From contig NZ_JAKSXX010000201.1 in NCBI RefSeq assembly GCF_022829385.1, forward strand, positions 62,001 to 126,000: a DNA stretch of 64,000 nt, given 5' to 3'. Position numbers and translations under genes: made by a program. The notes under the pieces were generated by a model. It did not search any database, was not told the DNA's origin, and saw only the letters and a list, made by a program, of their open reading frames with translations. This document shows positions 58,691 through 64,000 of the stretch, one piece after another (positions within the stretch are counted from its first letter, which is position 1; each line of letters starts with the position of its first letter). The stretch is from Methylobacterium sp. J-070. GTDB lineage: Bacteria > Pseudomonadota > Alphaproteobacteria > Rhizobiales > Beijerinckiaceae.

Positions 58691-59713
58691 TCAACCCGCC
58701 AGCGCGTCCTTGTAGGCGAAGATCCCGGGCGTGCCGCCGGTCATCAGGAACAGCACCGCCGCCCCCGCCGGGTAGAGGCCGGCCCGGACATCGTGCAGCA
58801 GGCCCGCGAAGGCCTTGCCGCTGTAGACCGGATCGAGGAGCTTGCCCTCGGTCCGCGCCATCAGGCGGACCGCCTCCAGCATGCCAGCCGTGGGGATCCC
58901 GTAGCCGGAGCCGCGATGGCGCCCGTCGAGGGTGATCTCGTCCGGCGCGACGCGGCGGTCCGACCCCATCAGGGCGAGCGTGGCGTTCGCCTTCTCCAGC
59001 ACCTCCGCCCGGGCGCGCCCCTCCTCGGCGAGCACCGCGAAGGATTTCGCCCGGCGCGGATCGAGGCCCATGGCGGCGAGCCCGGCGACGAGGCCCGCAT
59101 GGGTGCCGGCGCTGCCGTTGGCGGTGACGATCTCCGCGAAGTCCTGGCCCAGGGCCTCCGCCTGCGTCAGGATCTCGGCCGCGGCGTTCGCGTAGCCGAG
59201 GCAGCCGGTGGGGCTCGATCCGCCCGAGGGGAACACGTAGACCTTGCGGCCCTGCGCCCGGAGTTCGGCCGCCCGGGCCTCCGCCGCCGCCAGGGAATCC
59301 GCGTCCCCCGGCAATTCGCGGACCTGCGCTCCGAAGAGGTCGTCCAGCAGGCGGTTGCCGTTGGCGGTGTAGTCCGGATCCTGGCGCGGCACGCTCCGGG
59401 TCAGGAACAGCTCGCAGGTCAGGCCCGCCCGGGCCGCGGCGGCGGCGGTGAGCCGGGCGTGGTTCGACTGGATCGCGCCCACGGTCACGACCGTGTCGGC
59501 CCCCTCGGCGCGGGCGGCGCCGAGCAGGTATTCCAGCTTGCGCAGCTTGTTGCCGCCCAGCCCGATCCCCGCCACGTCGTCGCGCTTCACGAAGATCCGC
59601 ACGCCGTTGAGCGCCTCGCCCAGGTGGCGCGCGAGCCCGTCGAGCGGCTCGATCGGGGTCGGCAGCGTCAGGAGCGGCAGGCGCGGGAAGCGGGCGAGGT
59701 CGAGCATGGCCAT
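58691..59713 (-). CDS. D-cysteine desulfhydrase/ACC deaminase family enzyme
   Basis: A 340-residue PLP enzyme of fold type II. The cofactor Lys56 lies in GLGGNKLRKLEYL, and the substrate-binding QSNHARLTAAAAA and the C-terminal GTPGIFAY are as in D-cysteine desulfhydrase (DcyD). True ACC deaminases have a closely similar sequence and share substrates with this group, so the choice between them is uncertain. It is read in the same direction as the GNAT gene. Confidence 0.88.
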   Translation of the reverse strand: MAMLDLARFPRLPLLTLPTPIEPLDGLARHLGEALNGVRIFVKRDDVAGIGLGGNKLRKLEYLLGAARAEGADTVVTVGAIQSNHARLTAAAAARAGLTCELFLTRSVPRQDPDYTANGNRLLDDLFGAQVRELPGDADSLAAAEARAAELRAQGRKVYVFPSGGSSPTGCLGYANAAAEILTQAEALGQDFAEIVTANGSAGTHAGLVAGLAAMGLDPRRAKSFAVLAEEGRARAEVLEKANATLALMGSDRRVAPDEITLDGRHRGSGYGIPTAGMLEAVRLMARTEGKLLDPVYSGKAFAGLLHDVRAGLYPAGAAVLFLMTGGTPGIFAYKDALAG

Positions 59714-59752
59714 CGCGCCGTCTCTACACCGCCGCGCGCCGCGTGTCCCGGC

Positions 59753-61594
59753 CTACTCCCCGGCGGGCAGCCGCTCGCTTCGGAGCCGGGGCTCCTTGCC
59801 GCGGGCCGTCTCGTCGAGGGCGTCGGTGAATTGCAGGTTCGCGAGCTGCGCGTAGAGCGCCCCCTGGGCCAACAGGCTCTCGTGGGTGCCGGTCTCGACG
59901 ATGCGGCCGTCGTCGAGGACCAGGATCCGGTCCGCCGCCCGGATCGTGGCGAGCCTGTGGGCGATCACCAGCGTCGTGCGGCCCTGCATGAGGGTGTCGA
60001 GGGCGGCCTGGACGGCGCGCTCGGATTCCGCGTCGAGGGCCGAGGTCGCCTCGTCGAGGAGCAGGATCGGCGCGTCCTTGAGGATCGCCCGGGCGATGGC
60101 GATGCGCTGGCGCTGGCCCCCGGACAGCGTCACGCCGCGCTCGCCGACCTGCGTGGCGTAGCCCTGCGGCAGGGCCGCGATGAAGGCGTGCGCGTTGGCG
60201 AGCTCGGCCGCGCGCCGGACCTCGGCCTCTCCGGCCTCGGGCCGCCCGTACCGGATGTTCTCGGTGACGCTGCCGGAGAACACCACCGGGTCCTGCGGAA
60301 CCAGGGCGATGCGGGCGCGCAGGGCGTCCGGGTCGACCTGGGCGATGTCGACGCCGTCCACCAGGATCCGGCCGCCCTGGGGATCGTAGAAGCGCAGGAG
60401 CAGCTGGAAGATTGTGGACTTGCCGGCCCCCGACGGGCCGACGACGGCGATGCGCTCGCCCGGCGCCGCCGCGAAGGTCAGGCCGTCGAGGGCGGCGTGG
60501 CCCGGACGGGTCGGGTAGACGAAGCGCACCGCCTCGAAGCTCACCGCGCCGCGCGCCGGCTCCGGCAGCGGCATCGCCGGAGACGGCGCTCGGATGGCGG
60601 GCTCGGTAACGAGGATCTCGGTGAGCCGCTCGGCCGCGCCGGCCGACATGGCGAGGTCGCCGTAGACCTCCGAGAGCTGGCCCAGCGCCCCCGCGCCGAA
60701 GACCGCGTAGAGCACGAACTGCGAGAGTTCGCCGCCGGTCATGGTGTGCAGGAGGACGCCCTGCGCCCCGTACCACATCACCCCGACCACGGAGGCGGAG
60801 ATCAGGAAGATCGCCACGCCGGTGAGCAGCGCCCGCGCCCGGATCGAATCGCGGGCGGCCGCATAGGCGTCCTCGGAGGCGGCGGCAAATCGGGCCGCGG
60901 TCATGGACGTGCGCCCGAATGCCTGCATGATCCGCACGGCCCCGACGGCCTCGGCGGCGTACGCGGAGGCGTCGGCCAGCCGATCCTGCGCCGCCCGGGA
61001 ACGCCGGCGCACGCCGCGTCCCGACAGGATCAGCGGGAAGACGATGACGGGAATGGCCGCCAGCACCATCACGGACAGGCGCGGGCTCGTGATCACCATC
61101 ATGGCGGTGGCGCCCACGAACAGGAACAGGTTGCGCAGCAGGATCGAGACCGAGACGCCGAAGGCCGACTTGATCTGCGTCGCGTCGGCGGTGAGCCGGG
61201 AGACGATCTCGCCCGATTGCGCCCGGTCGAAGAAGGCGGGGTCGAGGATCGTCAGCCGGGCGAAGACGGCGCTGCGCAGGTCCGCCACCACGCGCTCGCC
61301 CAGCGTCACCACCGTGTGGACCCGTGCGGCGCTCGACAGGGCGAAGGCCGCCACGACGCCGAGCAGCGCCAGGAAGTAGGCGTCGATCACCCCCGAGCCG
61401 TCGGCGGTGAAGCCGTGGTCGATGACCCGGCGCATGGCGATCGGCACCACCAGGGTCGAGGCCGAGGCGCAGACGAGGGCGACGAGGCCGGCGGCGATGC
61501 GCCCGCGGTAGCGCAGCGCGAACGGCAGCAGCGGCCGGAGGGCAGTCAGGGGGGCTTTGGGCCGACCCTCGGCGGCCTTGTTCTTACGGGCCAT
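59753..61594 (-). CDS. ABC exporter, fused TMD-NBD (MsbA-like)
   Basis: A 613-residue half-transporter: six membrane helices (about residues 25-320) and a nucleotide-binding domain with VVGPSGAGKST (Walker A), LVPQDPVVFSGSVTENI (Q loop), VTLSGGQRQRIAIARAI (signature) and ILLLDEATSALD (Walker B). It resembles lipid A or multidrug exporters such as MsbA and BmrA and would work as a homodimer. The substrate is unknown. A GTG directly before the ATG at 61594 is an alternative start. Confidence 0.92.
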   Translation of the reverse strand: MARKNKAAEGRPKAPLTALRPLLPFALRYRGRIAAGLVALVCASASTLVVPIAMRRVIDHGFTADGSGVIDAYFLALLGVVAAFALSSAARVHTVVTLGERVVADLRSAVFARLTILDPAFFDRAQSGEIVSRLTADATQIKSAFGVSVSILLRNLFLFVGATAMMVITSPRLSVMVLAAIPVIVFPLILSGRGVRRRSRAAQDRLADASAYAAEAVGAVRIMQAFGRTSMTAARFAAASEDAYAAARDSIRARALLTGVAIFLISASVVGVMWYGAQGVLLHTMTGGELSQFVLYAVFGAGALGQLSEVYGDLAMSAGAAERLTEILVTEPAIRAPSPAMPLPEPARGAVSFEAVRFVYPTRPGHAALDGLTFAAAPGERIAVVGPSGAGKSTIFQLLLRFYDPQGGRILVDGVDIAQVDPDALRARIALVPQDPVVFSGSVTENIRYGRPEAGEAEVRRAAELANAHAFIAALPQGYATQVGERGVTLSGGQRQRIAIARAILKDAPILLLDEATSALDAESERAVQAALDTLMQGRTTLVIAHRLATIRAADRILVLDDGRIVETGTHESLLAQGALYAQLANLQFTDALDETARGKEPRLRSERLPAGE

Positions 61595-61837
61595 CACGCC
61601 TCACGTGTCAGTCGAACTTCCGGTCCGCGGCGCTTGTGACCGGAGAGCGCCTGCGGTATACGCCGCCGCTCATCCGATTGCGTGTGTTCAATGGCCGCGG
61701 GCCGCCACCACGGTCGGCTTGGACGTGCCGTTGCCACGAACCCACGGTTCGGTGCAACCGGTGATATCTTCCGCATTCCGGGCCGGGCGGCGCCTCCTGC
61801 GCTTCCCGCCGGCGTGCCAGATCAGGGACGACAGGTC

Positions 61838-62086
61838 ATGGCGAAGGACGCGGCCGCGAAGGCCAAGGGGACCGAGCACCCCGATTACCACTTCATCCGG
61901 GTCGTGATGACCGACGGGACCGAGTACCGGACCCGGTCGACCTACGGCAAGGAAGGCGACACCCTCAACCTCGATATCGACCCGCTCACCCACCCGGCCT
62001 GGACCGGCGGCGAGCAGAAGATGCTCGATCGCGGCGGTCGCGTCTCGCGCTTCAACTCGCGGTTCGGAAACCTCGGCAAGCGCTGA
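61838..62086 (+). CDS. rpmE: 50S ribosomal protein L31
   Basis: The 82-residue protein is L31 of the zinc-free (C-minus) type: HPDYHFIRVVMTDGTEYRTRST, YGKEGDTLNLDIDPLTHPAW and RGGRVSRFNSRFGNLGKR, with no CxxC. A basic N-terminal extension (MAKDAAAKAKG) is longer than in most homologues. An intrinsic terminator follows at 62133-62162. Confidence 0.95.
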   Translation: MAKDAAAKAKGTEHPDYHFIRVVMTDGTEYRTRSTYGKEGDTLNLDIDPLTHPAWTGGEQKMLDRGGRVSRFNSRFGNLGKR

Positions 62087-62132
62087 TCGGCCGATCATCG
62101 GGTGCCGGGCTGCGTGCGCGGCCCGGTCGACA

Positions 62133-62162
62133 CGGGCGGCCCCCCGCGGGGCCGCCCGTTTT
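62133..62162 (+). terminator. Intrinsic terminator of rpmE
   Basis: CGGGCGGCCCC (62133-62143) pairs perfectly with GGGGCCGCCCG (62148-62158) around CCGC, followed by TTTT, 47 bases after the rpmE stop. It also stands just past the stop of the convergent DUF1465 gene. Confidence 0.85.
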
Positions 62163-62184
62163 CGTGTCGGGCGAACGCCGCCGC

Positions 62185-62715
62185 TCAGCCCTCGCCCATC
62201 CGGAACGCCATCCGCAGCAGGCCCTGCTGCCGCGCCACCGGGCTCTCGACGGCCGCCGGCGTCGGCCGATCCTCGGTGATCAGCGCGTCGAGGTGCAGGA
62301 TGCGGGTGTGCAGACGCCGCGCCCGCACGATCAGTTGCTGGAGACGCACCGGCAACTGGTTGAAATCCTGAGGCTTCGACGGCTCGGACGTGCCGAGCTT
62401 GACCCGGTGCTTCTCCAGCAGCGCCTCCGCCGGGGTCATCTCGCCCTCGGCCACGGCGCGCTGCACGAGCAGCCAGGAGGCGATCTGCATCAGCAGCGTG
62501 GTGAGCCGCATGCTCTCGGCCGCGTAGCTCAGCGTGGCGTCGCGGGAGATGAGGCGCGACTCGTCGCGGCCCTCGCCGTCGAGATAGGCGGCGGTCTCCT
62601 CGACGAGGGTCATCCCTTCGCGGAACAGCGTCCTGAAGGCATCCGAGTTGACGTAGGATTTTCCGAAATCGACCCAGTGTCGATCGTCCCGGAACGTGAC
62701 ATCGAAGCCGTTCAT
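62185..62715 (-). CDS. DUF1465 family protein
   Basis: A 176-residue soluble protein, mostly helical, with FGKSYVNSDAFRTLFREGMTLVEETAAYLDG at about 17-47, YAAESMRLTTLLMQIASWLLVQRAVAEGEMT and LDALITEDRP near the end. This pattern is that of DUF1465, a family I know only from alphaproteobacteria. No catalytic motif, signal peptide or membrane helix is seen. The gene shares a terminator region with rpmE. Function unknown; cytoplasmic and probably conserved. Confidence 0.82.
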   Translation of the reverse strand: MNGFDVTFRDDRHWVDFGKSYVNSDAFRTLFREGMTLVEETAAYLDGEGRDESRLISRDATLSYAAESMRLTTLLMQIASWLLVQRAVAEGEMTPAEALLEKHRVKLGTSEPSKPQDFNQLPVRLQQLIVRARRLHTRILHLDALITEDRPTPAAVESPVARQQGLLRMAFRMGEG

Positions 62716-62894
62716 CCGCCTCTCCTGTGCCGTCCGACGGCCCTGTCCGTCCGAATCTGGGACACTGCGTCCGTGGCTGTCCGACGACGCAGCAATCCTA
62801 GCGCCGATCGGGGGCGACAGCAGGGTTCATCCTTTCTTAACCTTAACGACCCGCCCGGGGCTAACATAAGGCCGCTGGAGGCGGATGCCAGCAC

Positions 62895-64000
62895 TCAGAA
62901 CGACGCGCGGACACCCCCGAATACGCTGCGACCGGATCCGGGATAGAAGGCGGCCAGCGCCCCCGCTCCGCCGGCCGTCGCCGCGGCGTTGGCGACCACC
63001 GCCACGTCCGACACGTAGCGCACGTCCGTGATGTTACGCGCGTCCACGAACAGCGACACGCCGTTGGCGAAATCGACGCCCGCCTCGAGACCCAGCAGCG
63101 CGTAGCCCGGCACCCGCAGCGTGTTGGCATGGTCGGCGAAGGCGCCCTGCGGGACCCAGTCCAGCGCCGGCGCCACGTGGAATCCGCTCGGATGCCGGTA
63201 GGTCGCGACGGTGCGCAGCACGTCCGTCGGGATGCCGGCGATGCGGTTGTTGCCGAAGACCGGGTCGCGGACGAACCGGAAATCGTTGTGGGTCCAGATC
63301 TCGGTCAGGCTGACCGTATCGCCGGGCCCGACGAGGTCGCGGGCGATGTCGAGGGTGACGGCGGCCTCGACGCCCTGGTGGATCGAGCGCGGGGTGTTGA
63401 AGGTCGCGGCCGGGATGTTGAGGCCGGGATTGGTCGAGAAGTTGATGAACTCGTCGCGCAGGTCTGACCGGTACAGCGTCACGTCGAAGGCGAGCCGGTC
63501 GACCCGGCCGCGGGCGCCGGCCTCGTAGGTCCAGGCGCGCTGTGCCCGGAGCGGCACGAAGGTGGTGCTGAGGAGGTTCTGCTGCACGAGGTCGGTGAAA
63601 TCCGGCACGTCGCGGGACCGCACGATGTCGCCGAAGACCTGCAGGTCGGGCAGCGGCTGCCAGAGCAGGCCGACCTTCGGATTGAGCCCTTCGTAGGTCA
63701 CGTCGGCGAAGCGCGGACGCGGGTTCCCGGGCAGGCCGCCCTTGTCGCTGAAGGTGCGGTTCGACGAGAACGCCTTGGCGCCTGTCATCAGCGCCACGTC
63801 CGGCAGGAACCAGAACCGGTTCTCGCCATAAGCCTCGTAGTTGGCCGCGCTCTGGAGGGAATTTAGCGTCTGGGCCCCGCGCTGTCCGCGGATGTTGACG
63901 AATTGCAGCGCCGTGTTCTGACCCGCGTAGGCGCGCAGGCCGAGGACGACATCGTCACGGAAGCCGCCGACATCGAAGGTCCCGGCCCAGTGCGGGCTGA
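62895..64000 (-). CDS. TonB-dependent receptor, C-terminal part
   Basis: The window holds the last 368 codons of a larger outer-membrane receptor; the frame is open to the right edge. Beta-barrel strand patterns are typical: SPHWAGTFDVGGFRDDVV, LNPKVGLLWQPLPDLQVFG, RAWTYEAGARG and GVSLFVDARNITDVRYVSDV, ending in GGVRASF with the terminal Phe needed for outer-membrane assembly. The TonB box and plug are outside the window. The substrate (siderophore, metal or vitamin) cannot be told. Confidence 0.9.
   Translation of the reverse strand, partial: SPHWAGTFDVGGFRDDVVLGLRAYAGQNTALQFVNIRGQRGAQTLNSLQSAANYEAYGENRFWFLPDVALMTGAKAFSSNRTFSDKGGLPGNPRPRFADVTYEGLNPKVGLLWQPLPDLQVFGDIVRSRDVPDFTDLVQQNLLSTTFVPLRAQRAWTYEAGARGRVDRLAFDVTLYRSDLRDEFINFSTNPGLNIPAATFNTPRSIHQGVEAAVTLDIARDLVGPGDTVSLTEIWTHNDFRFVRDPVFGNNRIAGIPTDVLRTVATYRHPSGFHVAPALDWVPQGAFADHANTLRVPGYALLGLEAGVDFANGVSLFVDARNITDVRYVSDVAVVANAAATAGGAGALAAFYPGSGRSVFGGVRASF

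Noticed and set aside
1..64000. CRISPR array, intact insertion sequence, integrase or rRNA operon
   Set aside because: No regularly spaced direct repeats, DDE or recombinase proteins or rRNA sequence were seen on either strand.

Overview
The window is GC-rich (well above 65 percent by eye). It carries genes typical of an alphaproteobacterium of the Hyphomicrobiales, most likely Methylobacterium or a close relative: a 6S RNA gene directly before a formyltetrahydrofolate cyclo-ligase gene, a short class I IlvC, an alphaproteobacterial PyrE, a DUF1465 gene and a CcmC-CcmD-CcmG cytochrome c maturation block. The genus is inferred from gene content and protein wording, not from a database search.

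Layout. 1-1445: start of an FdhF/YdeP-type molybdoenzyme, a small MTH1187-type protein and tRNA-Gly(UCC). 1684-5066: a DUF849/BKACE enzyme diverges from aroQ, pyrE and pyrC. 5067-6765: an AT-rich islet with one unrecognised gene. 6766-8211: an amidase. 8213-15404: the branched-chain amino acid region, with a palindromic repeat, a promoter, a leader peptide and attenuator, ilvB and ilvN, then mazEF, a GST, a TetR gene with a perfect palindromic operator, ilvC, a second copy of the palindromic repeat and a pyridoxamine-oxidase-like protein. 15416-17979: tam, a haloacid dehalogenase and trpS on the minus strand. 18244-28956: a secreted di-heme cytochrome, an endonuclease III-like gene, a GyrI-like secreted protein, dapF-mtaB, a RluA-family synthase, ftsY, vapBC, a YciB-like gene and ccmG-ccmD-ccmC. 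29014-29486: back-to-back remnants of an AraC regulator and a short-chain dehydrogenase. 29688-32080: a VOC protein, almost 1 kb of repeat-bearing non-coding DNA and two poorly known genes. 32090-41418: DUF2007-trmN6, a polyprenyl diphosphate synthase, a frameshifted isoaspartyl methyltransferase gene, a MarR/ClC divergent pair, ispE, moeA and a class V aminotransferase. 41549-54293: an exopolysaccharide locus. 54405-58174: 6S RNA, 5-FCL, a YmdB-like phosphodiesterase and a MotA/OmpA stator-like pair. 58161-64000: a GNAT, D-cysteine desulfhydrase, an ABC exporter, rpmE, DUF1465 and the end of a TonB-dependent receptor.

How the parts work together. The ilv genes make branched-chain amino acids, and transcription into ilvBN appears to be tuned by a translated Val-Leu-Ile-Val leader peptide ahead of an intrinsic terminator. 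The exopolysaccharide locus holds a flippase, a Wzy/VpsF-type polymerase, a Wzc/GumC-type co-polymerase, two glycosyltransferases, a GH5 glycanase, a CelD-type acyltransferase, a fatty-acid-hydroxylase-type membrane protein and a GINT1-like protein. This is a near-complete Wzx/Wzy-type set, and several of its members are translationally coupled. The co-polymerase has lost the P-loop of its kinase domain.

The features most worth a second look are the ilvB attenuator, the kinase-dead co-polymerase and its unusual partners, the stator-like pair with a long coiled coil, the paired palindromic repeats, the deletion-fused AraC/SDR remnant and the AT-rich islet gene. I found no CRISPR array, intact insertion sequence, rRNA operon or recognisable defence island.
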